Counted from the stretch's first letter, positions 16,552 through 26,978 are shown. The stretch is DNA of 64,000 bases from an uncultured Anaerococcus sp. (GCF_943908415.1 NZ_CALTSY010000003.1:48486-112485), one strand, 5' to 3'. The notes: generated by a model from the sequence alone, not told the origin. A program made the numbers and translations.

Positions 16552-16863
16552 ATGGCTAATCAACAAAAAATCAGAATTAGACTTAGAGCTTATGATCACG
16601 AAGTGATTGACAGCTCAGCAGAGAAAATTGTAGAAGCAGTAAAAAGAAGCGGAGCAGAAGTATCTGGACCAATCCCACTTCCAACAGAAGTAGAAAAGAT
16701 CACAATCTTAAGAGCGGTTCATAAATACAAAGACTCTAGAGAACAGTTTGAACAAAGAACACATAAAAGATTAATCGATATTATAGGCCCAAATGCCAAA
16801 ACACTAGATGCACTTAAGAAACTTAACTTACCTGCAGGTGTTGATATCGAAATTAAGTTATAA
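16552..16863 (+). CDS. rpsJ: Small ribosomal subunit protein S10 (NusE)
   Basis: 103 residues, the family length, starting [18 protein letters not shown]10 sits in the 30S head and also acts as NusE in transcription antitermination. I chose ATG 16552, which has GAGAGG upstream and fits known S10 starts, over the in-frame ATG at 16429. First gene of the S10-spc-alpha operon; a 69-bp gap with a possible hairpin precedes rplC. Confidence 0.97.
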   Translation: MANQQKIRIRLRAYDHEVIDSSAEKIVEAVKRSGAEVSGPIPLPTEVEKITILRAVHKYKDSREQFEQRTHKRLIDIIGPNAKTLDALKKLNLPAGVDIEIKL

Positions 16864-16932
16864 TAACTGTAATTAGGATGATTGATAGATTCTACTAGAA
16901 AGAATCAATCCGCTGTAATTAAGGAGGTACTC
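16864..16932 (+). other. rpsJ-rplC spacer with direct repeat and hairpin
   Basis: The 69-bp gap is unusually long for this operon. It starts and ends with near-identical CTGTAATTA-GGA blocks, and between them GATTGA...TTCT pairs with AGAATCAATC to form a bulged hairpin. It may modulate rplC translation; I know of no described element with this form. Confidence 0.45.
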
Positions 16933-17568
16933 ATGAAGAGTATATTTACAACAAAAGTAGGCATGACTCAAGTCATCGATGAAGACGGAGTAGTTACTCC
17001 AGTTACTGTTCTAAAAGCTGATGAAAATGTAGTTGTACAAATCAAAACAGATGAAACAGACGGTTACAACGCAGTTCAAATCGGTTATATGGACAAAAAA
17101 GAGAAAAATGTCACAAAACCAGTAAGAGGACATTTTGACAAAGCAGGCGCATCTTACAAAAGATACCTTAAAGAAGTAAACTACGGAAATGATCCAATCG
17201 ACCTAACAGTAGGCGATAAAGTAGCTGTAGATATCTTTGAAGAAGGCGAAATCGTAGACGTTGTTGCAACAAGCAAGGGTAAAGGTACCCAAGGTGCTAT
17301 AAAAAGATGGAACTATGGTAGAGGTCCTCAATCTCACGGTTCTAAATCACACAGAGTAGCAGGTGCTCGTGCGGCAGGTTCAGATCCAGCTAGAGTATTC
17401 AAAGGTAGAAAAGGCTCAGGGAAAATGGGAAATGAAAGAGTTACAATCCAAAACTTACAAGTAGTTAAAGTAAACACAGAAGACTCTTACATCCTAGTTA
17501 AAGGTGCGGTTCCAGGACCTAAGGGCGGACTTGTTCAAATCAAACAAGCAGTCAAGGGCCAAAACTAA
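16933..17568 (+). CDS. rplC: Large ribosomal subunit protein L3
   Basis: 211 residues starting MKSIFTTKVGMTQVIDEDG. The central extension GRGPQSHGSKSHR reaches toward the peptidyl-transferase centre in known structures. L3 is an early assembly protein of the 50S subunit. The start at 16933 is preceded by AAGGAGGT; upstream in-frame codons (from 16882) are leader, not protein. Second gene of the operon, 11 bp before rplD. Confidence 0.97.
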   Translation: MKSIFTTKVGMTQVIDEDGVVTPVTVLKADENVVVQIKTDETDGYNAVQIGYMDKKEKNVTKPVRGHFDKAGASYKRYLKEVNYGNDPIDLTVGDKVAVDIFEEGEIVDVVATSKGKGTQGAIKRWNYGRGPQSHGSKSHRVAGARAAGSDPARVFKGRKGSGKMGNERVTIQNLQVVKVNTEDSYILVKGAVPGPKGGLVQIKQAVKGQN

Positions 17569-17579
17569 GGAGGACTTAA

Positions 17580-18203
17580 ATGCCTAAAGTTAACGTATTA
17601 AACATTAAAGGAGAAAATGTTGGTGAATTAGAGCTTAACGAGACTCTATTTAACAGTGAAGTAAGCGAACATGCAGTTTACGAAGTAGTTAAAAACCAAC
17701 TTGCAAATAAAAGACAAGGTACACAATCTGCTAAAACACGTTCTGAAGTACGTGGTGGTGGACGTAAACCATTTAGACAAAAAGGAACAGGTAGAGCTCG
17801 TCAAGGTTCAATCAGAGCACCACATTACACAGGTGGTGGAGTAGTATTTGCACCAAAGCCAAGAGATTATAGCTACAAGGTTCCAACAAAACTAAGAAGA
17901 AAAGCACTTTACTCAGTTCTTACTTCAAAACTAAAAGATGATGAATTGATAGTTTTAGATAGCTTATCATTTGAAGCGCCTAAGACAAAAGAAGCAGCAA
18001 ACATATTAAATGCAATCGAAGCTGGTAAAAAAGCTTATGTAATAACAGCAGAAAATGACTCAGTTGTTTATAGATCATTTAGAAATATTGAAGGTGTTGA
18101 TGTAGCAGCTGCTAATTTAGTAAATGTTTATGACTTAGTAAGACATAACAAGTTAGTGATTACAAAAGATGCAATTGCTAAGCTTGAGGAGGTATTTATA
18201 TAA
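17580..18203 (+). CDS. rplD: Large ribosomal subunit protein L4
   Basis: 207 residues. The extended loop [19 protein letters not shown] (about residues 57-75) is the part of L4 that lines the polypeptide exit tunnel; mutations there cause macrolide resistance in other bacteria. L4 is also the autogenous regulator of the S10 operon in several species. No unusual substitution is visible in the loop. The stop overlaps the start of rplW by one base. Confidence 0.97.
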   Translation: MPKVNVLNIKGENVGELELNETLFNSEVSEHAVYEVVKNQLANKRQGTQSAKTRSEVRGGGRKPFRQKGTGRARQGSIRAPHYTGGGVVFAPKPRDYSYKVPTKLRRKALYSVLTSKLKDDELIVLDSLSFEAPKTKEAANILNAIEAGKKAYVITAENDSVVYRSFRNIEGVDVAAANLVNVYDLVRHNKLVITKDAIAKLEEVFI

Positions 18204-18496
18204 TGAAATCACCTTATGAAATAATTAAAAGACCAATTATTACAGAAAAATCAATGAGCTTACTTGATGAAAACAAATACACTTTTGAAGTAGACAAAAA
18301 TGCAAATAAACCAGAAATCAAAGCTGCAATCGAACAAATCTTTGATGGCGTAAAAGTTCAAAAAGTTAGAACAATGAATTACGAAGGTAAAAAAGTAAGA
18401 ACACGTCATGGTATCGGTAAAAAAGCTGACTGGAAAAAAGCTGTAGTTACTTTAACAGCAGACAGTGCAGAAATTGAATACTTCGAAGGTTTATAA
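18203..18496 (+). CDS. rplW: Large ribosomal subunit protein L23
   Basis: 97 residues, starting [19 protein letters not shown]23 lies at the exit of the peptide tunnel, where trigger factor and SRP dock. Its ATG overlaps the rplD stop (TAATG), with GAGGAGG located inside the rplD end, so translation of the two is coupled. Confidence 0.97.
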   Translation: MKSPYEIIKRPIITEKSMSLLDENKYTFEVDKNANKPEIKAAIEQIFDGVKVQKVRTMNYEGKKVRTRHGIGKKADWKKAVVTLTADSAEIEYFEGL

Positions 18497-18507
18497 GGAG
18501 GATTTAA

Positions 18508-19341
18508 ATGCCTATTAGAAAATTAAAACCAACCTCAAACGGCCATAGAAATATGTCTGTTTCAACATTCGAAGAAATTACTACAAATAGACCAGAAAAA
18601 TCATTAACAACTGATCTAAAATCAAAGGGTGGCCGTAACAATACTGGTAGAACAACAGTACGTTTTAGAGGCGGCGGAGTAAAAAGAAAATACAGAATCA
18701 TCGATTTTAAAAGAAATAAAGATGGTATCCCAGCAAGAGTAAAAACTATAGAATACGATCCAAACAGATCTGCTAATATTGCCCTACTTGCTTATGCTGA
18801 TGGAGAAAAAAGATATATCTTAGCACCAAGAAACCTAAAGGTAGGAGATGAAATCCTATCAGGAGAAGATGCAGATATCAAGCCAGGTAATGCACTTGAA
18901 CTTAAAGATATTCCAGTAGGTACAACAATACACAATATCGAAATTAGAGCTGGTCAAGGTGGAGTATTAGTAAGAAGTGCTGGTGTTGGTGCTCAACTTA
19001 TGGCTAAAGAAGGTAAGTTTGCAACAATCAAACTACCAAGCGGTGAAGTTAGACTAGTACACTTAAACTGTAAAGCTACAGTAGGTGTTGTAGGAAACCA
19101 AGAACATGAACTAATCAGACTTGGAAAAGCTGGTAAGAGCAGATATAAAGGACGTCGTCCACACGTTAGAGGTTCTGTAATGAACCCAGTAGATCACCCA
19201 CACGGTGGTGGTGAAGGTCGTACACCAATTGGTCGTCCATCACCAATGACACCATGGGGCAAAAAAGCTATTGGTGTTAAAACACGTAATAAGAAAAAAC
19301 AATCTTCACAATATATTGTAAGAAGAAGAAATGAGAAATAG
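18508..19341 (+). CDS. rplB: Large ribosomal subunit protein L2
   Basis: 277 residues, normal family length. The C-terminal HPHGGGEGR (about residue 231 onward) contains the conserved His close to the peptidyl-transferase centre. L2 binds 23S rRNA and supports subunit association. AAGGAGG precedes the ATG; 9 bp separate it from rpsS. Confidence 0.98.
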   Translation: MPIRKLKPTSNGHRNMSVSTFEEITTNRPEKSLTTDLKSKGGRNNTGRTTVRFRGGGVKRKYRIIDFKRNKDGIPARVKTIEYDPNRSANIALLAYADGEKRYILAPRNLKVGDEILSGEDADIKPGNALELKDIPVGTTIHNIEIRAGQGGVLVRSAGVGAQLMAKEGKFATIKLPSGEVRLVHLNCKATVGVVGNQEHELIRLGKAGKSRYKGRRPHVRGSVMNPVDHPHGGGEGRTPIGRPSPMTPWGKKAIGVKTRNKKKQSSQYIVRRRNEK

Positions 19342-19350
19342 GGGGATATA

Positions 19351-19638
19351 ATGGCTAGATCACTTAAAAAGGGACCATTTGTCGATGATCATTTAATGAA
19401 AAAAATTGACGAATTAAATGAGAAAAATGAGAAAAAAGTTATAAAAACTTGGTCAAGACGTTCTACAATATTCCCTGAATTTGTAGAACACACTATAGCA
19501 GTACATGATGGTAGAAAACACGTTCCTGTATATATCACAGAAGATATGGTAGGACACAAATTAGGTGAGTTTGTACCAACAAGAACTTTCAGAGGCCACG
19601 CTAAAAAGGCAACTGAAATGAAAAGTAAAATGCGTTAG
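19351..19638 (+). CDS. rpsS: Small ribosomal subunit protein S19
   Basis: 95 residues, starting [18 protein letters not shown], with the conserved [12 protein letters not shown] block. S19 is in the 30S head near S13 and the A-site finger. GGGGGA precedes the ATG, a weaker ribosome site than those of its neighbours. Confidence 0.97.
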   Translation: MARSLKKGPFVDDHLMKKIDELNEKNEKKVIKTWSRRSTIFPEFVEHTIAVHDGRKHVPVYITEDMVGHKLGEFVPTRTFRGHAKKATEMKSKMR

Positions 19639-19650
19639 GAGATTATTATA

Positions 19651-19989
19651 ATGGAAATTAAAGCAACAGCTAAATATCAAAGAATATCTCCTCTTAAAGT
19701 TAACTATATTTGTAAAGAAATTAGAGGTAAACAAGTAGATGAAGCACTTAATATCTTAAGATTTACAAACAAAAAAGGTGCTAGACTACTTGAGGGTGTA
19801 CTTAAATCCGCTATTGCAAATGCAGAAAATAACGATGGACTTGATAGAGAAGATTTATACGTTAAAAAAGCATTTGCTAATGATGCTCCAACTATGAAAA
19901 GATGGCATCCAAAAGCTAAAGGTGCAGCATATCCAATACTTAAAAGAAGTAGCCACATCGGTATAGTTCTTGAGAATATAGAAGCGTAG
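19651..19989 (+). CDS. rplV: Large ribosomal subunit protein L22
   Basis: 112 residues. Its beta-hairpin (around KRWHPKAKGAAYPILKRSSH) reaches into the exit tunnel opposite L4, and changes here give macrolide resistance in other species; the hairpin appears of normal length. It overlaps nothing and lies 9 bp before rpsC. Confidence 0.97.
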   Translation: MEIKATAKYQRISPLKVNYICKEIRGKQVDEALNILRFTNKKGARLLEGVLKSAIANAENNDGLDREDLYVKKAFANDAPTMKRWHPKAKGAAYPILKRSSHIGIVLENIEA

Positions 19990-19998
19990 GAGGAAAAA

Positions 19999-20745
19999 AT
20001 GGGCCAAAAGGTAAACCCTAAAGGATTTAGAGTTGGTGTTATAAAAGATTGGGACTCAAAATGGTATGCGAGCAAAGAAGAATTCTCAGATCTATTAGTA
20101 GAAGATTATAACATCAGAAAAGTAATAAAAAAAGAAGTTTATGATGCAGGAATCGCTGATATTGAAATCGAAAGAGCAGTAAACAATCTTAAAATAACAA
20201 TCTTTGCTGGAAAACCAGGAATGGTTATTGGTAAAGGTGGTTCTGGAATAGAAGAACTTAAGAAAAAGATTGAAAAAGTTGCTCCAGGTAAAAGAACTAT
20301 CATAAACGTAGAAGAAATCAAATACCAAGACCTTAATGCACAATTAGTAGCAGAAAACATAGCCTCAGCACTTGAAAACAGGGTGGCATTTAGACGTGCT
20401 ATGAAACAACCTATTCAAAGAACAATGAGAGCTGGTGCAAAAGGTATTAAAACAATGGTAAGCGGACGTCTCGGTGGTGCTGATATGGCAAGAAGCGAAG
20501 GATATTCAGAAGGAACAATTCCACTTCAAACACTAAGAGCAGACATTGATTATGGTTTTGCAGAAGCTGATACAGAATATGGTAAAATTGGTTGTAAAGT
20601 TTGGATTTACAAAGGCGAAATTCTTCCAGGAGAAAAAGCTGTTCGTGAACCAAAAATGAAACAAAGACCAAAGAACAGAAACAAGAAGAAAAGAAACAAC
20701 AATAGACGTCCTAACAGAAATAATAACGAAAATACTAATAACTAG
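19999..20745 (+). CDS. rpsC: Small ribosomal subunit protein S3, with Asn/Lys-rich tail
   Basis: 248 residues. The KH domain carries the GKGG loop ([15 protein letters not shown]), and the C-terminal S3 domain follows. S3 forms part of the mRNA entry site and ribosomal helicase. The last 30 or so residues are a low-complexity tail of Lys, Arg and Asn ([18 protein letters not shown]) longer than in most bacteria; it is probably disordered and RNA-binding. Confidence 0.96.
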   Translation: MGQKVNPKGFRVGVIKDWDSKWYASKEEFSDLLVEDYNIRKVIKKEVYDAGIADIEIERAVNNLKITIFAGKPGMVIGKGGSGIEELKKKIEKVAPGKRTIINVEEIKYQDLNAQLVAENIASALENRVAFRRAMKQPIQRTMRAGAKGIKTMVSGRLGGADMARSEGYSEGTIPLQTLRADIDYGFAEADTEYGKIGCKVWIYKGEILPGEKAVREPKMKQRPKNRNKKKRNNNRRPNRNNNENTNN

Positions 20746-20768
20746 TATTTATATAAGGAGATAAACTT

Positions 20769-21197
20769 ATGTTAATGCCTAAAAGAGTTAAATATCGTAG
20801 ACAACACAGGGGCAGAATGAAGGGTCAAGCTCAAAAAGGAAACCAACTAGCTTACGGTGAATATGGCTTACAAGCTTTAGAAGCTACTTGGATGACAGCT
20901 AACCAAATCGAGGCTGCTCGTCGTGCGATGACAAGATATATAAAAAGAGGTGGTCAAATCTGGATCAAAGTATTCCCAGATAAACCAGTATCTAAAAAAC
21001 CTGCAGAAGTTAGAATGGGTTCTGGTAAAGGTGCCCCAGAATATTGGGTAGCAGTAATAAAACCAGGCCGTGTACTATTTGAAATGAGTGGTGTTAGTGA
21101 AGAGGTTGCAAGAGAAGCTATGAGACTTGCTGCACAAAAACTTCCAATTAAAACTAAATTCATAACAAGACTTGAAGTTACAGGTACGGAGGAATAA
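20769..21197 (+). CDS. rplP: Large ribosomal subunit protein L16
   Basis: 142 residues starting [19 protein letters not shown], exactly as in relatives. L16 helps position A-site tRNA. AAGGAG precedes the ATG after a 23-bp gap. The stop is three bases before the rpmC start. Confidence 0.97.
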   Translation: MLMPKRVKYRRQHRGRMKGQAQKGNQLAYGEYGLQALEATWMTANQIEAARRAMTRYIKRGGQIWIKVFPDKPVSKKPAEVRMGSGKGAPEYWVAVIKPGRVLFEMSGVSEEVAREAMRLAAQKLPIKTKFITRLEVTGTEE

Positions 21198-21199
21198 TA

Positions 21200-21406
21200 A
21201 TGAAAGCAAAAGAAATCAGAAATTTATCAGACCATGATTTAGATAAACAATTATATGATTTACAAAGTGAGCTTTTTAATCTTCGTTTCAGACTTGCAAC
21301 TGGACAATTAGAAAATCCATCAGCAATTGAAAATGTCAAAAAAGACATCGCAAGAGTTAAAACAATTCAAACTGAAAGAAAGCTTAATATAAATAGGGAG
21401 GCTTAA
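21200..21406 (+). CDS. rpmC: Large ribosomal subunit protein L29
   Basis: 68 residues with the two-helix L29 fold: [18 protein letters not shown], then [18 protein letters not shown]29 sits beside L23 at the tunnel exit. Its ribosome binding site (GGAGGA) lies within the end of rplP, so coupling is likely. Confidence 0.96.
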   Translation: MKAKEIRNLSDHDLDKQLYDLQSELFNLRFRLATGQLENPSAIENVKKDIARVKTIQTERKLNINREA

Positions 21407-21411
21407 ATTTC

Positions 21412-21672
21412 ATGGAAAGAAATAGTAGAAGAGTAGCGCGTGGTGTTGTAGTATCTGATGCGATGGATAAAACTATTACAGTTTTAGTAGAAGAAAAAAT
21501 TTCACACCCAGTTTACAAAAAAAGAATTAATAGAAGTAAAAAATATAAAGCTCATGATGAAAAGAATGAAGCTAAAGTAGGCGATACAGTAGTAATTATG
21601 GAAACACGTCCTCTATCAAAGACAAAAAGATGGAGACTAGTAGAAGTTGCCCAAGCTGCTGAAATTGTTTAA
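21412..21672 (+). CDS. rpsQ: Small ribosomal subunit protein S17
   Basis: 86 residues with the OB-fold core [18 protein letters not shown] and the conserved [16 protein letters not shown] end. S17 is a primary 16S rRNA binder. The start at 21412 has GGGAGG upstream, located in the end of rpmC. Confidence 0.96.
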   Translation: MERNSRRVARGVVVSDAMDKTITVLVEEKISHPVYKKRINRSKKYKAHDEKNEAKVGDTVVIMETRPLSKTKRWRLVEVAQAAEIV

Positions 21673-21690
21673 TGGTTTAAGGAGATTATA

Positions 21691-22059
21691 ATGATACAAC
21701 AAGAAACTCGTATGAGAGTTGCAGATAACTCCGGAGCACGTGAACTATCAGTAATCAAAGTTCTAGGTGGAACTGGCATAAGATATGCAAATATAGGTGA
21801 TGTTGTAGTTTGTTCAGTAAAAAATGCAACACCCGGCGGAGCGGTAAAAAAAGGTGATATAGTAAAAGCTGTTATAGTAAGAAGCAAAAGAGGTCTTAAA
21901 AGAGTTGATGGATCAAAAATCAACTTTGACGAAAATGCTGCGGTAGTTATAAAAGAAGATAAATCACCAGTTGGTACACGTATATTTGGACCAGTTACCA
22001 GAGAATTAAGAGGGGAAGGATTCATGAGAATTATATCCCTTGCTCCAGAAGTATTATAG
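21691..22059 (+). CDS. rplN: Large ribosomal subunit protein L14
   Basis: 122 residues, the exact family length, starting [21 protein letters not shown]14 is at the subunit interface and binds 16S and 23S rRNA and RsfS. AAGGAG precedes the start. This gene opens the spc-type part of the fused operon. Confidence 0.98.
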   Translation: MIQQETRMRVADNSGARELSVIKVLGGTGIRYANIGDVVVCSVKNATPGGAVKKGDIVKAVIVRSKRGLKRVDGSKINFDENAAVVIKEDKSPVGTRIFGPVTRELRGEGFMRIISLAPEVL

Positions 22060-22068
22060 GAGGATTCA

Positions 22069-22377
22069 ATGCACGTTAAAAAAGGCGATAAAGTTCAAAT
22101 TATATCAGGCCAATATAAAGGTCATGTTGGTGAAGTTTTAAAAGCTTTCCCAAAAGAAAATAAAGTTATTGTAGAAGGTGCTAATATTCAAATTAAACAC
22201 CAAAGAGCTATGCAAATGGGCGGCGAATCTGGAAGACTTGAACAAGAGGGTCCAATTGATGCGTCAAAGGTACTTCTATATTCAGAAGAACTAGGCAAAG
22301 GTGTTAGAACTAGCAAAACATTTGAAGATGGCAGAAAAGTTAGAGTAAGCCATAAGACAAATGAAAAGTTCGACTAG
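22069..22377 (+). CDS. rplX: Large ribosomal subunit protein L24
   Basis: 102 residues with the KOW motif (GDKVQIISGQYKGHVGEVLK, residues 6-25). L24 starts 50S assembly. AGGAGG precedes the ATG; 9 bp follow rplN. Confidence 0.97.
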   Translation: MHVKKGDKVQIISGQYKGHVGEVLKAFPKENKVIVEGANIQIKHQRAMQMGGESGRLEQEGPIDASKVLLYSEELGKGVRTSKTFEDGRKVRVSHKTNEKFD

Positions 22378-22391
22378 TCTAAGGAGATATT

Positions 22392-22934
22392 ATGGCAAGC
22401 AGATTAAAAGAAAAATATGAAAATGAAGTAGTAAAAGCTCTAATAGAACAATTTGGCTATGAAAATTCAATGCAAGTACCAAAGCTTGAAAAAATTGTTA
22501 TAAATGTTGGACTTGGTGAAGCAAAGGATAATGAAAATCTATTAACTTCAGCTAAGAACGAGCTAGCATTAATAACAGGCCAACAACCTATTGAAGCTCG
22601 TGCTAAAAAATCAGTGGCTAACTTTAAATTAAGAGAAGGTCAACCAATCGGAGCTAAAGTAACATTAAGACGTGAAAAAATGTATGACTTCTTAGATAAG
22701 TTAATCAGTATTTCACTTCCACGTGTAAGAGACTTTAGAGGTATTAACCCTAACTCATTTGATGGTCGTGGAAACTATTCATTAGGAATTAAAGAACAAT
22801 TAATATTCCCAGAAATCAAATATGATGATGTAGATTTCTTACATGGTATGGATATTACTATAGTTACTACAGCTAATACAGATGAAGAAGCTAAAGCATT
22901 CTTACAGTTAATGGGAATGCCATTTAAAAAATAA
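22392..22934 (+). CDS. rplE: Large ribosomal subunit protein L5
   Basis: 180 residues starting [20 protein letters not shown], with the conserved [18 protein letters not shown] block. L5 binds 5S rRNA and contacts P-site tRNA. AAGGAG precedes the start. Confidence 0.97.
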   Translation: MASRLKEKYENEVVKALIEQFGYENSMQVPKLEKIVINVGLGEAKDNENLLTSAKNELALITGQQPIEARAKKSVANFKLREGQPIGAKVTLRREKMYDFLDKLISISLPRVRDFRGINPNSFDGRGNYSLGIKEQLIFPEIKYDDVDFLHGMDITIVTTANTDEEAKAFLQLMGMPFKK

Positions 22935-22945
22935 AGGAGCGCTTA

Positions 22946-23131
22946 ATGGCTAAAAAGTCAATGATAGCTAAACAAAAGAAACCACATAAGTTCTCAACAC
23001 AAGAATATAATAGATGTAAAATTTGTGGTAGACCACACGGCTACCTAAGAAAATATGGTATATGCCGTATTTGCTTTAGAGAGCTAGCTAACGAAGGACA
23101 AATTCCTGGAGTAAGAAAATCCAGCTGGTAA
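22946..23131 (+). CDS. rpsZ: Small ribosomal subunit protein S14, zinc-binding type Z
   Basis: 61 residues, the short zinc form of S14. Cys24, Cys27, Cys40 and Cys43 form the Zn site (CKIC, CRIC). S14 is a late-assembly protein in the 30S head. Organisms with type Z often carry a second zinc-free copy elsewhere; none is in this window. AAGGAG precedes the ATG. Confidence 0.96.
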   Translation: MAKKSMIAKQKKPHKFSTQEYNRCKICGRPHGYLRKYGICRICFRELANEGQIPGVRKSSW

Positions 23132-23149
23132 TTAGGGAGGATAATAATT

Positions 23150-23545
23150 ATGATGACAGATCCAATTGCGGATATGCTAACAAGAATTAGAAATGCAGTC
23201 AAAGCTAATCATAAAGAAATTAGCTTACCATCTTCTAATGAAAAAAGAGCTATTGCACAAATTCTTCTTGATGAAGGCTTCATTAACGGATTTAACGTAG
23301 AAGAAGACAACAAACAAGGAATTCTTACAATAGATTTAAAATATACAGAAAACGGTGAGAAAGTAATCTCAGGATTAAGACGTATTAGTAAACCAGGTCT
23401 TCGAGTTTATGTAAAAGCAAACGAAGTTCCAAAAGTACTAAACGGACTTGGAACAGCAATTATTTCAACATCAAAAGGACTTTTAACTGACCAAGCTGCA
23501 AGAAGTCAAAATGTAGGTGGCGAAGTTATTTGTTACGTATGGTAA
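23150..23545 (+). CDS. rpsH: Small ribosomal subunit protein S8
   Basis: 131 residues starting [16 protein letters not shown], with the C-terminal GGEVICYVW typical of S8. S8 is a central 16S rRNA binder and translational repressor of the spc operon in E. coli. GGGAGG lies 9 bases before the first of two in-frame ATGs (23150, 23153). Confidence 0.97.
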   Translation: MMTDPIADMLTRIRNAVKANHKEISLPSSNEKRAIAQILLDEGFINGFNVEEDNKQGILTIDLKYTENGEKVISGLRRISKPGLRVYVKANEVPKVLNGLGTAIISTSKGLLTDQAARSQNVGGEVICYVW

Positions 23546-23555
23546 GGAGAAATAT

Positions 23556-24095
23556 ATGTCAAGAATAGGTAAACAACCAATTGAAATCCCAAATGGAGTT
23601 TCAGTTGTAATTGACGGACAAAATATTAGAGTAGAAGGACCAAAAGGTAATCTAACTCAAAGTTTCCCAACAACAATTGAAGTAGTAGAAGAAGATAACC
23701 AACTACTAATTAATATTCCAGAAAATTATACAAAACAACAAAACGTAGACCACGGTTTATTTAGATCACTTATTGCAAATATGGTAACAGGTGTTACAGA
23801 AGGATTTAGCAAAACACTTCAAATTGAAGGTACAGGTTACAGAGCAAGCAAACAAGGCAATAACCTTGTTATGAACTTAGGCTTCTCACACCAAGTAACA
23901 ATGCCAGATCCAGAAGGAATTGAAACTGAAGTACCAAACGATAGAACTATTGTTGTAAAAGGAATAAGCAAACAATTAGTAGGCTTACATGCAGCTAATA
24001 TCAGAAAATGGAGAAAACCAGAGCCATATAAGGGTAAAGGTATTAGATATGAAGGCGAACATGTAAGACGAAAAGTTGGTAAGACAGGTAAGTAG
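23556..24095 (+). CDS. rplF: Large ribosomal subunit protein L6
   Basis: 179 residues starting MSRIGKQPIEIPNGV, with two L6 repeats and the C-terminal RKWRKPEPYKGKGIRYEGE. I chose ATG 23556, with AAGGAG upstream, rather than the in-frame extension into rpsH at 23517. L6 lies near the GTPase-associated centre. Confidence 0.97.
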   Translation: MSRIGKQPIEIPNGVSVVIDGQNIRVEGPKGNLTQSFPTTIEVVEEDNQLLINIPENYTKQQNVDHGLFRSLIANMVTGVTEGFSKTLQIEGTGYRASKQGNNLVMNLGFSHQVTMPDPEGIETEVPNDRTIVVKGISKQLVGLHAANIRKWRKPEPYKGKGIRYEGEHVRRKVGKTGK

Positions 24096-24104
24096 GAGAT
24101 ATAC

Positions 24105-24470
24105 ATGGCTAAAGATAATAAAAGACAAAGACTTCAAACTCGTAAAAAAAGAGTTAGAGCAAAAATCAGCGGTACTCCTGAAAGACCAAGACTTTCCGTA
24201 TATAAGTCAAATGCTAATATCTATGCACAAGTAATTGATGATGTAAACGGAGTAACACTAGTAAGTGCAAATACTTTACAAAAAGATGTAGCAGAAGGAT
24301 TAGAAAGTAAATCTAATATCGAAGCTGCAGGCAAAGTTGGTGAAGCTATAGCTAAAAGAGCAATCGAAGCTGGAATTAGCGAAGTTGCATTTGATAGAAA
24401 TGGTAATATCTACCATGGTAAAGTTAAAGCTTTAGCTGAGTCAGCAAGAGAAGCTGGTCTTAAGTTTTAA
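24105..24470 (+). CDS. rplR: Large ribosomal subunit protein L18
   Basis: 121 residues, starting with the basic tail [20 protein letters not shown], then the [15 protein letters not shown] and [16 protein letters not shown] blocks. L18 binds 5S rRNA. 13 bp separate it from rpsE. Confidence 0.97.
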   Translation: MAKDNKRQRLQTRKKRVRAKISGTPERPRLSVYKSNANIYAQVIDDVNGVTLVSANTLQKDVAEGLESKSNIEAAGKVGEAIAKRAIEAGISEVAFDRNGNIYHGKVKALAESAREAGLKF

Positions 24471-24483
24471 TAGGAGGTATTAG

Positions 24484-24993
24484 ATGAATTATTTATTAAG
24501 AAGTGAAGTAGAAAAGCTAAACCTCGAAGATAGAGTAGTATCAATCAACAGAGTTGCAAAAACTGTAAAAGGTGGACGTAACATGAGATTTGCAGCTCTT
24601 GTAGTAGTAGGAGATTCCAATGGTGTAGTTGGAGTTGGAACAGGAAAAGCTACAGAAGTACCAGAAGCAATTAGAAAAGCAACAGAAGATGCTAAGAAAC
24701 ATATGATCAAAGTTCCGGTTGTAGGAACAACAGTTCCACATAGAGTACAAGGAAACAAAGCTAGTGGACATGTTCTACTAATGCCAGCTCCAGAAGGTAC
24801 CGGAGTTATCGCTGGTGGTCCTGTACGTGCTATTTGCGAACTTGCAGGTTATAAGGATATCAGAGCTAAAAACTTAGGAAGTAATAATCCTAGAAATATC
24901 ATCAATGCTTGTCTAGATGCATTCTCTAACATGAAAACTGTTGAAGATGTTGCTAAACTTCGTGGTAAATCGGTAGAAGAATTCGATTATTAA
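24484..24993 (+). CDS. rpsE: Small ribosomal subunit protein S5
   Basis: 169 residues. The N-terminal double-stranded RNA-binding domain includes the [19 protein letters not shown] loop, where spectinomycin resistance maps in other bacteria; the lysine and glycines appear intact. The C-terminal domain follows. S5 helps keep decoding accurate. Confidence 0.97.
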   Translation: MNYLLRSEVEKLNLEDRVVSINRVAKTVKGGRNMRFAALVVVGDSNGVVGVGTGKATEVPEAIRKATEDAKKHMIKVPVVGTTVPHRVQGNKASGHVLLMPAPEGTGVIAGGPVRAICELAGYKDIRAKNLGSNNPRNIINACLDAFSNMKTVEDVAKLRGKSVEEFDY

Positions 24994-25002
24994 GGAGCAA
25001 AT

Positions 25003-25185
25003 ATGAGCCAATTAGAAATCAAACTTAAAAGATCTTTTATCGGTAGAAAAGACGATCAAATTGCAACAGCAAAAGCCCTAGGACTAAAAAAAATAGGACA
25101 AAGCGTTGTAAGAGAAGACAATCCAGCAGTTAGAGGAATGATTAACAAAATTCCTTTCATGCTAGAAGTAAAAGAAATTAACTAG
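25003..25185 (+). CDS. rpmD: Large ribosomal subunit protein L30
   Basis: 60 residues, the bacterial short form, with the conserved [20 protein letters not shown] start and a [10 protein letters not shown] core. AAGGAG precedes the ATG. Confidence 0.96.
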   Translation: MSQLEIKLKRSFIGRKDDQIATAKALGLKKIGQSVVREDNPAVRGMINKIPFMLEVKEIN

Positions 25186-25194
25186 GAGTGTAAG

Positions 25195-25689
25195 ATGAAA
25201 TTACATGAATTACAACCTAACGAAAAGTTAAAAAAGAAAAAAAGAAAAGGTAGAGGTCCAGGTTCAGGAAACGGAACACGTGCTGGTCGTGGACAAGACG
25301 GACAAAATTCAAGATCTGGTGGTGGAGTAAGACCAGGCTTTGAAGGTGGTCAAATGCCTTTATATAGACGTCTTCCAAAAAGAGGCTTCAAAAATATAAA
25401 CAAAAAACAATATGAAGTTATCAATGTTGAAACTCTAAATATGTTTGAAGACGGAACAGAAGTTACACCAGAATTATTATTTGAAAACAAAATCTTAAAT
25501 AAAAACAAAGCAAAAGACGGAGTTAAAATCCTTGGGGATGGAGAACTTACTACTAAGCTAAATATTAAAGCTCACAAATTCACAGCAAGTGCTAAAGAAA
25601 AAATCGAAGCAGCTGGTGGATCAGTAGAAGAAATAGAAGTTAAAAAATGGGTAAAACCATCTGAGAAAGCAACTAAAACAGAAAACTAA
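25195..25689 (+). CDS. rplO: Large ribosomal subunit protein L15
   Basis: 164 residues. The Gly/Arg-rich extension ([19 protein letters not shown]) penetrates 23S rRNA; the globular domain follows. The C-terminal end [16 protein letters not shown] is about 15 residues longer than in E. coli. It lies 11 bp before secY. Confidence 0.96.
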   Translation: MKLHELQPNEKLKKKKRKGRGPGSGNGTRAGRGQDGQNSRSGGGVRPGFEGGQMPLYRRLPKRGFKNINKKQYEVINVETLNMFEDGTEVTPELLFENKILNKNKAKDGVKILGDGELTTKLNIKAHKFTASAKEKIEAAGGSVEEIEVKKWVKPSEKATKTEN

Positions 25690-25700
25690 GAAGGTGAGCA

Positions 25701-26975
25701 ATGCTAGAAACAATTAAAAAAGCATCTAGAGAGCCGGAAATCAGAAAAAGATTTTGGTTTACCATGCTAATGCTTTTGATTTATAGATTTGGTAACAATA
25801 TACCATTGCCATTTATAGATCAAGAGGCACTCAAAAATGCTTACTCATCTGTTGAAGGAACCTTGGTTGACTACTTAAATATGTTAACCGGTGGTGGCCT
25901 ATCAACCCTATCAATCTTTGCTTTAGGTGTTCAGCCTTACATTACATCTTCTATCGTAATGCAACTTTTAACAGTTGTTATTCCAGGACTTGAAGAATTA
26001 ACACGTGAGGGAGAACAAGGACGTAAGCAAATCCAAAAATATACCCGCTATGTAACCATAGCTCTTGCAATATTTCAGGCAATAGCGGTTACAAATGGTT
26101 TATACGGAGCAGCACTTTCAAATGCAACAACATTCCAAAAAATTGCTATGAATGTGATCCTCATCGGTGGAACAATGTTTGTTACATGGATGGGTGAGAC
26201 TATGACTGAAAAAGGACTAGGAAATGGTACAAGCCTTTTAATCTTTATGGGTATTATAGCATCATTTCCAAAGACACTTAGTAGATGGAACTCACAAGTT
26301 CACTATGGACTTATAAGCTACCTACCAATTATAGTAATGGCTATCTTAGTTGTTCTAATTGTTATAGCAGTAGTATTAATATCTGAAGGTGAACGTAAGA
26401 TTCCTATCCAATATGCTAAAAGAGTAGTAGGACGCAAGATGTATGGTGGTCAATCAACTCATATACCAGTTAAGGTAAATATGGGTGGTGTTATGCCTAT
26501 AGTATTTGCATCAGCAGTACTAGCTATACCATCAACTGTAAGTCTTTTCTTTGGTAAAGGTGGAGAAAGTGGTATAACAAACTTCTTCCAAAATACAACT
26601 GGAGGATTTGTCTTATACCTAATTATCCAATCAGCACTTATTTTGATATTTGCATACTTCTACAATCAAATCCAATTTAATACTGTAGAATATGCTAAAC
26701 AATTACAACAAAACGGTGGTTTCATACCAGGAATTAGACCAGGAAAACCTACAAGCGAGTATTTAGCAAAGGTAGCTACTAGAATTACATTTATAGGTTC
26801 AATAGCCTTAGCGCTGCTTACAATAATTCCAGCAATAGCTTCTAAACTTTTAGGGTTATCACTATCATTTGGTGGTTCATCAGTAATCATCGTAGTAGGA
26901 GTTATAATCGAAACAGTTAAGCAAATTGAAGCAATGATGACAATGAAGCAATACAAAGGGTTTTTAAATAGGTAA
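25701..26975 (+). CDS. secY: Protein translocase subunit SecY
   Basis: 424 residues with ten predicted membrane helices. The GNNIPLPFID plug-proximal start, GIIASFP, EGERKIPIQYAKR cytoplasmic loop and GFIPGIRPGKPT loop (ribosome and SecA contacts) are all present. It forms the export channel with SecE and SecG, encoded elsewhere. Only three bases separate its stop from adk. Confidence 0.98.
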   Translation: MLETIKKASREPEIRKRFWFTMLMLLIYRFGNNIPLPFIDQEALKNAYSSVEGTLVDYLNMLTGGGLSTLSIFALGVQPYITSSIVMQLLTVVIPGLEELTREGEQGRKQIQKYTRYVTIALAIFQAIAVTNGLYGAALSNATTFQKIAMNVILIGGTMFVTWMGETMTEKGLGNGTSLLIFMGIIASFPKTLSRWNSQVHYGLISYLPIIVMAILVVLIVIAVVLISEGERKIPIQYAKRVVGRKMYGGQSTHIPVKVNMGGVMPIVFASAVLAIPSTVSLFFGKGGESGITNFFQNTTGGFVLYLIIQSALILIFAYFYNQIQFNTVEYAKQLQQNGGFIPGIRPGKPTSEYLAKVATRITFIGSIALALLTIIPAIASKLLGLSLSFGGSSVIIVVGVIIETVKQIEAMMTMKQYKGFLNR

Positions 26976-26978
26976 AAG

